From Gyrodactylus bullatarudis (lineage: Eukaryota; Platyhelminthes; Monogenea; Gyrodactylidea; Gyrodactylidae): a stretch of 64,000 bases of DNA. Position numbers and translations under genes: made by a program. The stretch lies in contig SSNU01000090.1 of the NCBI GenBank assembly GCA_012064415.1, positions 1 to 64,000 on the forward strand. The letters are read 5' to 3'. Each line of letters begins with the position of its first letter. Position 1 is the first letter of the stretch. The notes beneath the pieces are model-generated. The model did no database searches and was not told the DNA's origin. It saw only the letters and a program-made list of their open reading frames with translations. Shown here one piece after another: positions 39,801 to 54,800 of the stretch.

Positions 39801-42800
39801 AATTTGCAATAGACCACTAATGACTGCTACGTAAAGCTAGTTTATATGAAGATGGAAATTTATGGTTTTTACAGAAATATCAATTAGAACTCACACGTAC
39901 TAATAAATTTTTTTACATGCCCATTGCATAAGACCCCATTTTAAATATAGATTATACATATTTTTCTAAATAATATTTCTTTCAAAATGACATGTCTTTC
40001 GTTATATATAAGCCAAATAATTTGAATCCATTAAAAATTAGGATCGAAATCTTTGGTTCAGTCTGGAGATCGCAAATATATTTTAAATTGAAAACGGTTT
40101 TCAGTTTCGGGATCAGTACAAAATATATGTAAATCACGCAAGTAGAAAATTTTTGCCTCAACTTTGTACACATTGTGTGTACACAATAATTTTCAGCATT
40201 AACAAAATATACTTTCAAACATTTATAATTTTGATAATTAGTCCGTTGCATTACAAGTATTCTCTGTATTCAACTATATTTGAATGGATATATTTTGAAG
40301 GCCTTTTTTGTTATTTTTTTCTTTGAAAATTCTCCCTTTGTTAGCCTTCTAATTTTAACCATACCGCAACATTTCATAAAAATATTTAGAGCGTCCCTTG
40401 TATGTTGAATATTTGAAAAAATTGAAAGAATATCAAGGTTTTTAGACAAGATTAGACAAGGATCAGATTACAAGCGTCATGATCAAGCGTGAAAAAGGTA
40501 CTAGACTTTCCAAGTACAGAAAAGGCTTTAGAATAAGGATGGTTATATTCAAATTCAGCCTATACTTTTACTAATATTTACTGACTCAGATGTGAATATT
40601 TTTTATTATTCCTACTATCACAAGGAAAAGTATTGTAAAATAATTGGGAAATTAGTCACGCGATCTCACTAGATCTGCTTGTAAATCTCTATGATAATTC
40701 AGATAATCTCTAGTCATGTTTGACAGTGTATTTTTCCGAGTAAATAGAAAAATACTTACTTGAGCTAATTCTAATTGACAGATTCATAATCAGAGTCCTT
40801 TATATGTAAGAAATGTCTCGAAATAGAAATTTGTTCAGGAAGGAGAAATTGCAAAATCAAGAAAAAAACTAAGATTTGATGATATTGGATAGCAAGATTG
40901 AGTTGAACCGATCAAATTAAAATCCTTATTAATTTTAGAAACCAATTAGACCCTTACTAAATTTCTACGTTACCTCTTCTCTTCAGTAGTTAATCCCTTT
41001 TTATTTCATCATAATAATTTTTTGAAAGATTTTCAGGAATTCAGATAATTTTGTCTACTCTTACCGTTTGAATAAAACACATTTTGATTAAATTGTGGAA
41101 AAATTTTATCGATTTTAAAGGATCAGAATCAGACAAGAAAATGGTTCACCTCATTATCGTTTGGGTATTAACTATATGAAAGATCTCAGGATGAGAATCT
41201 CTATCATGAACAAAACTTTTTATTTTCCAAAGAGCTTTCACGAGAACGAAATTTCATACATGTCCTAAAAACAGATTGAGTCTTAATTCTAAAGTGTTGG
41301 AATTCATTCCATGTGGGATTATTAATTTCAATAAAACTTGCTCTGAACATTAAAAAGGAATAAATGTATCAAAATAATATAATGTTATCAATGTGTCTAG
41401 GAGACGCTTCAAAACAAACATATACGAACTAGAGAGAACTAGAAGATGAGGAAGATGGAGTAAATGGAGGAGAGTGCCAAATAGACAAAGAGAGTGGAAC
41501 AAATTATTATTTATTTCCTCAAATTATCCAGCCATCCATGTATAGTACTATACCATCATAATAGAATTCTATAAATATATACAGTACATATATTATCATT
41601 GCTGTATTGTTAAAGAATTCATCATCATGGAGAAATGTTGCCAAAATTTCTGTATTCAATTTATTATCTTGAGTAGGGCACTCTTCAATTTAAGTTATTC
41701 TTTCTCCTGCGGTAAGTTTTTATGAAAAAGAGTTGTTTTTGTTGAAGTAAAAAACTGTAAGATACTTTCCAGGCAAACTGAAAGCTTTCTTAACCCTCGC
41801 CCTGGATATGTGCATTAATTTTCCTACGACATTTTTTCATATCCAGGGCGAGGGTTAATTGATTTTTTTTTCATGCAGAAAAATTGGTCAAAGTACAGAA
41901 CGGGAATTGAACTCTAACTTTTCCTAAAGCCTCAGTGACCATATTCTTCTCATTTTACCATGGATAGATAATTTATAATCAACTTTTTCCTTATATCATC
42001 AGGTATGCTCAATAGTTTCCTTCTATGATTAGATATTTTGAAATATAATACATATGTACAATATACACTGTATTGTGAATTGAATAATATGAATTTGTAG
42101 AATCACGAAATGCTTCTTGACAATACGCAATTCCTGAATAAATCAATTGCATCTTGCTTAGACTCTTCTAATTTTGAAATATATCCAGTTCTGTCTGTTT
42201 TCCTTCTTCTTGCTCTTCTGAAATTATTTTCTCCTTAGGTAGAGAGACTCTAAACAACCTATTTCATCAAAAGTTTAATTTTTACTGTTGTGGTGTCCGT
42301 ATATATGCCAAGTACATCCTTTAAAAGAACTCTATGATTTGTATTAATCAATATGTTGTTTATCTTGTTACCCATGAGCCAGATATTATGGTTCGCCCAA
42401 CTTAATAAAGTCCCAACACCCATAACAGATAGAGAAAATAATACTAAGAGATTGATTAAATACTTGATTAATTAATGAAATTCTTGAAATTGGCAATAAT
42501 GATAAACTTTTGAAAAGGGAAATTTTGGCGAAGTGAACATTGAACATAGTAAAAAATATTGGTTATTTGGTTTTATTGGCAAAAGAACAGTACTGCAATT
42601 AAAATTAATGAAGAAAAAATAGTCTTTTGCAAATATTTGTTTTCCTTTTGGATAGAAACTAAGCTATTCTGGTGTTTAATGGAAAAAATCCAATTATTTC
42701 TCCTCAATAACATGGAGTATAGCCAATCTCTTTATGGCGATGTCAATGTATCCTTGGTTTTCATTCTTGGAAATAAAGACATCTTTAATGAAATATTCCA

Positions 42801-45800
42801 AAGCTTGAATATTTGAGCTCGAAATGCATTATTCCCTTCAACTCATAAAAAAACCAAAAGATTCGATCAAAGAGTAGATTCCTTTCAAATTTTTTCATGT
42901 TCTCATGTATTTTCCCGTACTGTCTCTACAGTTAGGAGTGTGTCGCATTCTCTCTGCTTTTCCGATCTTTTTTTAGTTTGAGCTTGGAATGAATTAATTC
43001 CTTTTAATCTCTATTTTTTGCTACATACATTCTTATTGTCACACATCTTTATTATCATCTCGATCAATTTGCTTGATTAAAAAACGAGAATAATGCAGAC
43101 ATTGTTTACATTATCTAAAGGGGAAAATTTTCTCTCATCCTTGAGATATCCCCGTTACATGCAAATGATTATCAATGCCTTGGTAATTCAGATTTTTCAT
43201 GGTCTTTACATGAAATAATGTCAGTATTTTCGTTATTCATTTGATACGAAACATGAAGTACTCACAGACATGGGAAATACTTGAGGTTAGAACCAAATTT
43301 TTTCATCACGAAAAGTCTATAATCTTAATTTCTAACTACACTACAGTAATAGAGAAAAAAGCATTAAATTAATTTGAGTCAATCATTAAAATGAAACTTT
43401 TAATATAACCACAAAAACACTCTTTGGAGGAATTCTATTCAAATTTTTTTGATTAATTTAGATGTTTAAGTGATCAATTTCTCTTTTAGAAATGTCTCGA
43501 GGTGAATCCAGGGAAAACAAAAAAGATGTTGACTCCAGAGGAGAGGGATAAACTCATCCAAGAGCTTCAGGAAGATAACAAGTGAGTAATTTTATTAACT
43601 TAGTCCAGTTACATGTAAAGCTAATTGATATGAAGCTGGGAATCTATGATTATTACGAAAACCTCGATTTTTTCATCAAAAATAAGATTATGCAAAAGAT
43701 TTTTTGGAATTCTACTCATGTTGCCCACTTTCACGATTTGAACAAAAACAATGGGATAAATTTTTTTTTTCATGATAATAACATCATTTTTGGCGCCAAA
43801 ATCCCATTTTTTCGAACTTATTTTATTGATTTCAAAGTGAGAGAGTGATCAAAATTTAATATTCAGGATCACAATAAGTCAAGAAAGCTGAGTATGCTGA
43901 ATTTGCTCTAAAAAACTTTCAGTTCAAAGTTCGAAAAAGTGGGAATTTGGAGCCAAATCGAAATTTGGAAAATGACCATATTTTTTCAGAATTTTTTGGT
44001 TTTCAAATTGTGAAAATGAGCAACATGAGTAGGGATTCCAAAAAATCTTACATAATCTTATTTTTGATGAAAAAATTGAGGTTATTGTAAAAAATCATAG
44101 TTTCCCAACTTTATATCAACCAACTTTAGTTAAATTCTCAACATGAAAAGTTACTAAATAACAAATTGTCATTATTGATATTATTATCATCAAAAATATG
44201 ATCTAAAACTCATTTTTGACTTTGAGAATTTTCTTACAGCTTATGAGCCATGCAAACTATTGGCAAATTTAATCCAAAATAAATTATATTCTTTCAAAAA
44301 CATAAAAACTCAAGTCTGTCATCATTATTCTACTTGGTGCTGTATTTTGGTTTGAAGAGTTCATGTCAACTAGCTTTATATGTGAGGTGCAAGTCTTTTA
44401 AAATACAGAAAAGACAGATTTGAGATATCAATTTATCTGAGCTAATATAATATACAAGAAAACAAAATTCTCTCTTTTAACAGGGGGGAAGCCTCATTAG
44501 TATAGCTTACCACTTGAGTTAAATCACACGCAGTGGTGATTCTTGGAAATCATTTAGCGTGAATCTTGGGCAAAAACTAGAGAATATTTTCATCTTCTTG
44601 TTTATATTTACTGTTGCTCGGAAAAAATGTCTAGCTTTTCCTTAAAAAATGAAGGTATTGAAAAACGACACGAATAATTGAATGAATTCATCATTAAAGT
44701 ATGGCTCTACTTATTTTTGACAATTCCTTTCATTGGCACGACTGACTTTAACAATTTCTAGAATAGGCCTGACTGATTTCAATTACAAATTCCTTATACA
44801 GCATATTATACAGAATTTACTGGTTTTGTATTAGGAATTTTGTAAAAAAAATAATTTCAAGAGTATAATGTGAAATACATTATTATATTATCAGGTGATT
44901 TTTCGGTTGATTTCTCCAAAGATTATTTTTAGCTCTATTGGAGTATAAAATTGTATTTTTGAATAATTGATTCGTACAGTATTATTTTCCGTGATTATAA
45001 TTAACGATCATGTTAGCCAATAATCTTGAAGTTCCTTCATCCTTCTAAATATCTTAATATTTCTAAGAATACAATATGACCTTATTTTGGGCGAATAACC
45101 AAGATTTCATCATCAAAAAGATAATCATTTCCAAAAATTTGAACAAAACTCGAAATATTTTACATTAATGTACAGTTAATTACATACATTAATTGGCTAA
45201 TTAATTTATAAATTTTAATTATTGAAACAAATTTTAAAATTGATTTTTGAACAAAATTAGGAAATTTTGTTCAGGTATCACGAAAATCCAAACCCGCGAA
45301 CAATATTTCAATGTTGGTACTAAAATCATTTCAGGAAGGGTGGGGAAACGATTTTGAGAGACTATTAAAATCTACAATACCATATCAATTTTCTCCCAAA
45401 AGCCTTTCAAGATCTGAAATTTTCTTCGAGATCTAACACACATCATGGCTCGCTGGATGAATTATTTTCATACCAAATTTATATTCATACCTCTCTGCTC
45501 CCCATCAGGTTGACCAATAATATGCATGGAAACAAACAACCAATAGAATTGAGGATTTTCCAAACCAATTTTCTTTTCACTTCTTACTAACTTTAGGCTA
45601 TGAACATACAACATTTTAAGGTAACAATGATTTTATTTATTCATTAAAATCAAAAATATCATCAATTTTACGCCAAATTATGGTTTCAGTAAACTGTTTG
45701 AGCATACCATTCTTGCGAGATCTCAGAAAATGAAATATTATATTCATTTCTCGATTTATGCCTATTGGCTTTTCATTTTAAACTTCTAAAGCAGTCTTCG

Positions 45801-48800
45801 TCTCAGCATTACCCCACATTTCTTTGGCAATGTAAAGGCATTCCGTTAGGTTTATTTGTTTGTTATATCTTCTAATTTAATTTTCCTGTCTATTCTAACT
45901 TGTAAGACTAAGCATTTTATTGATACTAAAATTGAATTCCTGAAATCTATCTCTATTTTTCATTGAGTTTGATCTAAAGATTTATTCCTCTATAGACGAA
46001 TATCTACCGAACTTCAATGGCTCCGTTCAGAGCAAATGCAAATTTCAGAAGACGTTCTCTCTTTAGGAGGAGATGATGGTGAGAGCTTCTCTCATAATTC
46101 CGGCCGAAATCAAATTTTTAAAGGAGATTTACCCTTTGACCATGAAATTAATAAATCAGCCCTTGGTGATGGTCCAGATATTTTTGATCTCTTCCACAAA
46201 AACTACCAGAGAGAATTGGGAATACTCATTGAAAGACAAAAGTCCCTTTCAAGTAGAATGAGAAATCTCAATGTAAGTATCTTAAAAAAGTTTTCTTTAA
46301 TATGGTAAAAGTGTGAGTAATTTAAAATGCAAGCTAAAAAACAAAAATAACCTTTGAATCAATAGCAGTGATGATGAGAAAGAGATGAAAAAGCATGAAA
46401 ACATTAGTGTAAGGTTAAATGACACAGGTCTGGTTTACATTTGTAGATTAACGAAAAATTTCACCTTCACCAAAAAATCTTAACAGTCGTCATCAAAATC
46501 GAAAATTTTCAAAGCTTATGCATCTTTGTGTAAATTCCAGACTCAGCTTCCAATCATAATGCATTAATTTTTATGTCGCCAGCTTATTTTGTAAAACTGG
46601 ATATCAAATAATTTTTTGTAATTTAGTTATTCTCACGTCGCCATTCAGATCGAAAAATGGTTGGTGATTTTGAACAAATCATCAAAATAAATCATTTGAA
46701 TTTGTTTCGTTTAAAATTGCTTGTTTTGTTCTCTTCATAGTAGGTAAAATTATGAAGATTATTGCAAAGAAAATCCAAGATTTTTCTCTGGATAGTCAGA
46801 AGGAAAAATATTTCTCTAACGCCATTTTTTGAATTTCGAAAACGCACCGAATTTCCTATGTTTAAATGTTTTTTTCTGAAAAATTTTATCAGCCTCAGAG
46901 ATTTCAACCGATTAGATACATAAACCTAATTGATATGAAGATGAAAATTCACTATTTTTACAAAAAACTCAATATTTTAGTTCGAAAAGTCAGGAGTAAA
47001 TTTATTCTTCGAATTCCATAATAAAATGAGTCGATAAGTTGTGGAAATAAAAAAAATTTCCGAAAAAATTCAATCTGACTAAAATTAGGCCGTTTTTTGA
47101 ATTTCGAAAATGCACCAGATTTCCACATTTTCAACTTTTGAGCTCAAATTTCTATCGATTTCAAAGATTTGAATGCAGATATTTGAAATACGGCTGCAGA
47201 AACTCGTCATTATTGTAGTAAATCGTAAAATTTGAATTTATTGATTATCACGATGGGGAAGTATTCAAAATTTTAAAGTTTAACTTTTTCTTGAAAACAG
47301 TAGAATCTTTTTTTCCTCCACTGTTCAATTCCATAATAAAATGTCAGAAACTATCAATTCTTTTACTGATGTTTACATCAGATATGTTGATGACACTTTT
47401 ATTTTGATGAAACCAAATGTATCAGCAGATGAATTTCTCTTGAAGATAAACACGTTTCATCAAAACATTAAGTTTACTATGGAAAAAGAATCTAATGGTA
47501 CTTTGAGTTTTTTTAGATGTTAAACTGACTAGAAAAGATGATGGATCAATCCTAAGAAATATTTTCAAGAATAAGACTGACAATGGTAAATATCTTCATT
47601 ATGCCAATTTCAGTCCTATTTCGCATAAAGTTGGCTTAGTGATTGGTCTAGGGAAAAGGATAAGAAGAATAGCCAGTCCGGAGGAATGGCCTAATGAAAT
47701 AGAGAATTCAAAGTTTTGTCTGATGGAGAATGGTTATCCTAGGAAATTTGTAGACAAATTCATCAATATTTCAGATAATAGGGATGAAGATGTAAATACA
47801 GATGAAATTGAGAAAACTAAGATTTTCATGAGACTCAACTTCAAAGGCGACGGTTTTAGTAATGAAATTAGAAGAAGACTTAACAATCTCATCAATCAAC
47901 ATTACAATAGTATACAATTGAAAATTGTATTTAAAACACAGATTCTCTCTTAACAAATATGAATACGTTAAAGTCTCAGCTCAGGCAACATTAGAATCTA
48001 CCAGACAAAGAATTGAATTTCTTGAAAGAAAATTGGACGGAGCAAGAATGAAACTCATTTGTGATGAACAGTTAGACATACACATCCGCAGATTTCTTAA
48101 AGTTCAGGGAGGGAAAGAAAGTGAAATGAAACTTCAAAATTTACTCAAACAGATTGTAAGGGAAGAAGAAAATCTCGAAAAGGGCGTCTTTAACTATACA
48201 GGGTTAGAACTGACTAGAATACAGAAAGAATTTCTGCATTCCAAAAAAATCTAAGGTCACTGATGATAAGACAGCATTCGAAAAGCTGGCTTGGGATTTA
48301 ACACAAACTAATAAACTAAAAGAAGGAGCAGATTCTGAAGAGATAAAGATATCTCTACTGAACATGTACAAAGATTATAGCAAAAAGAAGAGGGTTAGAA
48401 AGAATCTAAGAAGAGAACATATCGAAGCACTTAGGGAAATAACAAACAATAGTGAAATTCTAATTGCGAGACCAGATAAAGGAAAAGGTATAGTTATTAT
48501 GAAAAAACAAGACTACGTTAGAGCAGGGAACAACTTTCTCGCAGATGAAAATAAATTCGAGAAAATTGAGGGAACTAGGAAAGACTACAAAATTGGGGAA
48601 GAAGAAAAAACAATAGAGAAATTAGGAAAAAAGTTGAACAGCAAAGGGTTGATAGATAGAAACACGATGGGATCAATCATACGGAAAAACACGTGTATGT
48701 CTAGGTTGTACTTCTTACCAAAAACTCACAAAATTGACTCAGATAACCTCCCTGATATTCTACCAATGAGACCAATTCTAGACATGTCTGCATCCCCACA

Positions 48801-51800
48801 ACACAATTTAGCAAGGTGGCTGTTGGAGATTATAAAACCAATTCACGAACACTACTGCAAATACGTTACCAAAGATGTATTTGAATTCGTTGAGAAGGTT
48901 AAAGACGTAAACATTGGAGAGAGAGCAATGGTTTCCTTAGATATAGCATCACTTTTCCCAAATATACCGATTGAAGAAACACTCAGTATTATTTGCTCGT
49001 ATGTTGACAACAATAGAAATACCTTCAAATTGAATGGAAATGAAATAACCGAAATGTTAAAAGTGTGTTGCACCAACATTCCTTTCTCATTCCAAAATGA
49101 AGTATACATTCAGAAAGATGGTATAGCTATGGGGTCCCCACTAAGTCCAATATTAGCAGACATTTTCCTTGGTTACCTAGAAAAAGAACGAATGGACCAG
49201 ATCATCAACAGATATACAGAAATGTATATAAGATATGTAGATGATACTTTTATCATAATGAAACCGAATGCATCTATTTCAGAATTTCACAGAGAGATGA
49301 ATTCAATTCACCCAAATATCAAATATACAAAAGAAGACGAAATAGACAATGCATTAAGTTTCTTAGATGTAAAGCTGACTAGAAAACCTGATGGTACTCT
49401 CCGGAGAAATATATACAAAAAGAATTCAGATACGGGAAAGTATCTACATTTCGAAAGCTTTTGTCCGAAAAGTTACAAATCAGGTTTAATCATCGGTCTA
49501 ATCAAGAGAACCAAGAGAATAGTCAGTGAGGAAGAGGTACTAAATGAGATAAACCGAATAAAAGAAAGACTGAAGGAAAATGGATATCCAGATAACTTCG
49601 TTCGAAAATACATTGAGAAGGCTTTAGAAGAAGAAGCTAACCAACAAGAGACTCAAAATGAACAGAGTGAATCGAATATCCAAATTCATGTCAGACTAAC
49701 ATTCAAGGGAGATGGACATAGCCATGACTTAAGAAGAAAGCTGAACACACTTGTAAATGAAAATTATAATGGCATACAATTGAAGGTTGTATTCAAAACA
49801 ACAAGTTTGATCAAATTTCAACTTAAAGATAGGCTAGAACCAAAAGAACAATCAAATCTCATTTACTGCTTCGAAGCTACCTGTGGTGCTAAATACATTG
49901 GACGGACCAAAAGAAGACTTGCGATTAGAATACACGAGCATCTCAATAAGAATAGTTCTTCAATCAAAAAACATTTGGATAGATGTGGTTGTGAGGCAAA
50001 TGAAGAAAATTTCAAAATTTTATTTAAATGCCCAAACGACAATCTAACAGAACTTAAAATAAGAGAAAAGTTCTTCATAATGGGAGAGGACCCTAACCTA
50101 TGTATCCAAAAGAACCATCTTCATGACTTGCAGTTACCTTGGCCCAATTGATTTTTAATTTTTCTTCTCTATACTTAAACAAATCAAGAATGGAGAAGTT
50201 TTTTGGTTTTTCATCAATTGGAAGTTTTGTAAATGGATTTTACTATTTTTCATTAACTATTTATTCATTAAAAAACTTTGTAAATATTATTTAATCAAAC
50301 CAGGATTAGAGATTGATAAGACCTGGCGAAATATATATTTCTCTTATAAAATTCTTTTTATAAATTAACCATGATGAATGATGAATATCTCCATGGGTCA
50401 TTCGGACGTATATGTAAGTATACGTGAATATTTAACTAATAATTAGGAAGCTGTCTACAAGATCAAGTGACAATCTGAATAAGGAAACTGCGGTAACTAG
50501 GCATATCAAACAGAAGAAACATACTGCTTCAGTTTCGAATTTTTCCATTTTGTACAAAAACCCTGGAGATGACAGCATAGATGTATGGGTCAAAGAGAAA
50601 TTCTTTATTAATCTATACAAAGCCAATCTATGTGTTCAAAAAAACTATTCTTATAACCTTCAACTCCCCTGGCCTATGTGAGCTTTTTCACTTTTTTCTC
50701 CACTGTTGCTATTTATTGGAGAGTTTTGGTGTTTTTTCAGCTTACATATTATTCTAATTTTATTCATCTTTTACTATTTCTTTCATTATTTGTAAAATAT
50801 TATCTTGAATGAATCTTTCAACTTTTATCATTTTTAAAGCAATGCAACTGATGATGCTTTAAGAAATACGTATATGGTTTTTAAATATATTTCTTTCTTA
50901 CACATTCCCAAATTATGAATGAATGGATACTCGGACGTTTTTGATAAACAACGTGAATTACTCATTCATAATAATTTGAATTTAGTCGGACAATTTCCCA
51001 AGATATAAAATTTAAACTTTTTTATTGAGAATCGCAAGTTTCTCCCAACCTTTATGGGCAAATTTGAATTCTTTGTCTAATGTTGATTTGAAATATCAGC
51101 ATAGAATTTCTTTTCATTTGAAATAATGACAAATTCCTCTCAACTTTCTTGGCCGAATTCGAAATTTTTGGTCCAATTTTGCTCTCAAATCTCGGTATTT
51201 ACTCGTTTCAATCTCCTGAAATTTTATTTTGGTAAAAATTTTGAGACCAAAACACAAAAATGATCTAAATTTGTCTGATGAAATTTTTTTCGAAAATTAA
51301 TTTTATTTCATCAATTTAAAGGCTCGTTTTAGATAATGGTGTCCAAGAAATATTTTTCTTTCTGAGATTTTTAAAATTATCATCTTATGTAACTATTAAT
51401 TAATTAAGATTTGATTTCTCATACCTAATCGATATTTTATTAGAATATCCGTACTGAATTAATGGGATATCTAAAGTGTCTGAATGAATCCAACCAGAGT
51501 AATTATGTTGTCTTGAATGCCCTTCAAATGCAGAGGAATCGTCTCCATCAAATGCCAGAGATAAAGAATGATTTATACAGATTCAATCAATATTACCCAC
51601 CACCAAATGCACATTCAATTCAAGAAAATACTAGCAGTAATAATATTCATATGGCCAGAAATCATCTTTATATCAATAATAATAATAATAATAATAGTAG
51701 ATTTATTCCCTTCCATTCCAAGAGGAATTCCCTTCAACTTGATATTGATGGAGTGAGTTCAATCATTTTTCCCTTTTTCCCTAGGAATGCTTTCTTAATC

Positions 51801-54800
51801 TGTCTTTTTCTCTCAGAAAAACGACAGGACTTGAACTTCTATCAAAATAAGGGTAGCTTTAGATTTTGATTATTCCGCTCTCTCTCTCTTTCTTGTAGTT
51901 TTATGTTACACAGTAGACTGTGCTTCGATTCAGCTTTTTCTTTCTCTCTTCAACTCTGGCAATAAGGTAATTTCTCTGTATATAAAAATGGTTACGTTAC
52001 AATAGCTGAGCAATCAAAACACCTGAAGCTAGTCGATAAGAAGAATAATATGATAATTTAGGATTTCCACAAAAATTTAAAATTTTTTATCTGTATGGTT
52101 GGGAACAAATTCATCTTTTGAATCCTGATAAGTGGAAAAATACATTCTGCTAAAATTTAGAATTTCAAAAAAGAGCCAAATTTTCAGTTTTTGAACTTTT
52201 AAACTCGTTTAATATCGATATCAAACAAATGATTCAAGGAGCTCATAGAAATCTTTCATTTTGAAGAAAATTTTCAATTCTATTCTTTAGTTCGTTCCCC
52301 TTTCGTGGGTGATTAGAAAAAAAAAGATGGTTCGATTTCCCACAATAATGCCAAATTTCTGTGATTTTTAGATTGATTGGACTCAAAAATGCAGCTCTAG
52401 TCTGTTCAATTTTTTCAGATTCTCTGTCTGTTCTCCTCGTAAATTCTTGAGCAAAAAGTTTATTATCTCTATGAAATTGTTTCTTTATTCAAGGCTAGTT
52501 GTCTAATTTAAATTTTAAAACGAGCCGTTCTCTCTTCAAAAGATATCATCACTTTCAAGAGTTTTTTTATGTCTAGAGAGCAGATTTCGAATCAGACAGA
52601 GTACCTTTTACCTAAATATCTCAAGTCCAGTAAATTTAAATTATAAAACATTTTCGACCATTTTTTACTGAATCAGAAATTAATTTTTTTTCTCAGTTAA
52701 TTCTTTGCAGAGAAATTTTGAATTTCTCGCTTTTAGAGACAATGAATTAGTTACAAAGAATTTCGCAGTCGAGTTTTTCTGCTTTGTCTTGTCTTGAAGA
52801 TACTGGAGTACAAGATTAGGATTGAAGAGATATTTGCAAGCGTTTATCATGATTCTACTAAGCGCAACATAAAATTTCAAAAAAAGATTCTTTGATATCA
52901 AAACAAGCTAGGAATTTTTGCAGATTATATTCGAAATCCGCTTAACTTTCCTTGTCTCAAAAAAAACATGCATTTTCATCTGATGTCCCCTCTTTTCTAA
53001 TTCAATTCATTCGTATTGATTTTATTCTCAAATTTGTAGAGAATAAAAATCCTTTTTTCTCATCCCACAACACCAGCGGTATTGGTCTATCTGGTATGTT
53101 AAATTTGAAAAATAAAATTATGTACATTTACCTACATCTCTTCTTTCCCCCTATCACTACATATCTGATTTCAGTTCTATTCTCTTTAAAGAAAACAACA
53201 CTGTATACTATAGTAGTTGTCGTTGACTATCTTTTATCTCCGTGTTTCACTCCACCTTGAGCTTTTACTTTATAGCGTCCCATGTAGAATCTACACTGTA
53301 GAGAGAAAGGATATGTGTGCGGGTATGGGATTTTTCTGTGTTATCTTCCTTTCGACTTTTTGCACTATGATAAGATTTGACTCTCTTCTTTATACAGATT
53401 TGATTCCTTCAAATTGTGACATAAAAATTTACTCACAGTTTATTATTAATATCCTTGGTACTTTTACTTGAATTTTCCCAGTGGTCAGTCTGGTGTTTAT
53501 CCTTCTTCTTTGATTAAATTAATTACACCCTCGCCCTGGAAATGACAAAAATGACATGGGAAAATCAATACAAATGGGGTCCACAGAGCTACCATGAGCG
53601 ATAATTTGAACTGAAAGATACTTGAGATATTTTTTTAGAAAGATAGCTTTTCACTGATGCTAACCGAAGTTACTTTTTTGCAAATATTTAGAACGTTTTT
53701 ATTTAAACCTATTTTCTAAGGCCTTAGAAAGAAAAATAAAATAACCATCGTAAAAAATAGCTATAAATTTCAAGTGTACAATCGCTTGCTCGGTATTTCT
53801 TATAGTTTAGAAGATAACTAATTTTAGAGCCAAAGAATGCCAATTTTAACCTTTGCTATCTTCAAATGATAAGTTGACTTTAAAAAAAGGATTCGTATTG
53901 GGAATCAACTTGATTACTTTTGCAAGGTTACAAATTTTCTAATTTGTGTGAGGAAAAATTAATCTGAGACATGAAAGTTTCATGATGAAACATTAATATT
54001 AGATGGTAATAACGGTTTTTTATCAATGGCTCACTTTCAACGAAAAACAACAAGTATTCTTTTTATGACCAATTAATCAATGTTAAAATTTTTGTAGTTG
54101 TTTATCACTATCACTCGATTTTGTTTGTCTTTAATAAATATTAGCGAAAATAGATTTAATCGGAATATAACCAACCTCTTTCCAAAGCCTCTTCCAGACG
54201 TTTCGGTACTGAGATAGTCAAGTACCTTCTTCAGTGGATGAGACTGAGATTGTGGTTGGCTTTCAGTAACTTGATCTTTCCCGGAACCACTTATATAACC
54301 CCTACATATTCACGAGCAGTTCCAATAATATTTGACAGTATACAGAACCTTCTGCAGAAGGAGCAGGAGCTCTGCTAGGACTAGTTCAAGATTCACCACC
54401 CCCTCTAGGCATTTTTCAAAACTACTGGGTTATCTGATCATATAGTCCAGTCTCAATTTGAGGTGTTATTTTTCTTCGTTTTAATTGTAAAATTCAGATG
54501 AATCACTGACTCTCATGAATCACTCTAAACTTATGGTCAAAATTGAGCATCTTATCTAAAATAAACTTGCCTAATTTTTTATACAGTTGTTGAGATTATG
54601 AAGTTGAAAATCTACTATTTTTAACAAAAAACTTTTTCCAACTCAGATTGTAGCTGTAATTCAGAAAAACAAATATTCTCTTTGTTGACCTAGCCTTGAA
54701 TTAGAAAATGTATTTGTATCCTGATAGAAAAATAATTTGCATTCCCGTGATTAGATGACACTCAGTGTGACGAGAAAAAGATTAATTTTGCTCTTATTAT

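Noticed and set aside
41627..41711. Signal-peptide-like first exon with GTAAGT donor
   Set aside because: No downstream exon of phase 1 could be found, and it does not fit the phases of the 537-aa gene.
42559..42816. 85-codon plus-strand frame
   Set aside because: Composition is AT-driven (F, I, K, N), with no splice sites or family resemblance.
48852..49109. Minus-strand frame inside the Penelope copy
   Set aside because: Shadow of the reverse transcriptase frame.
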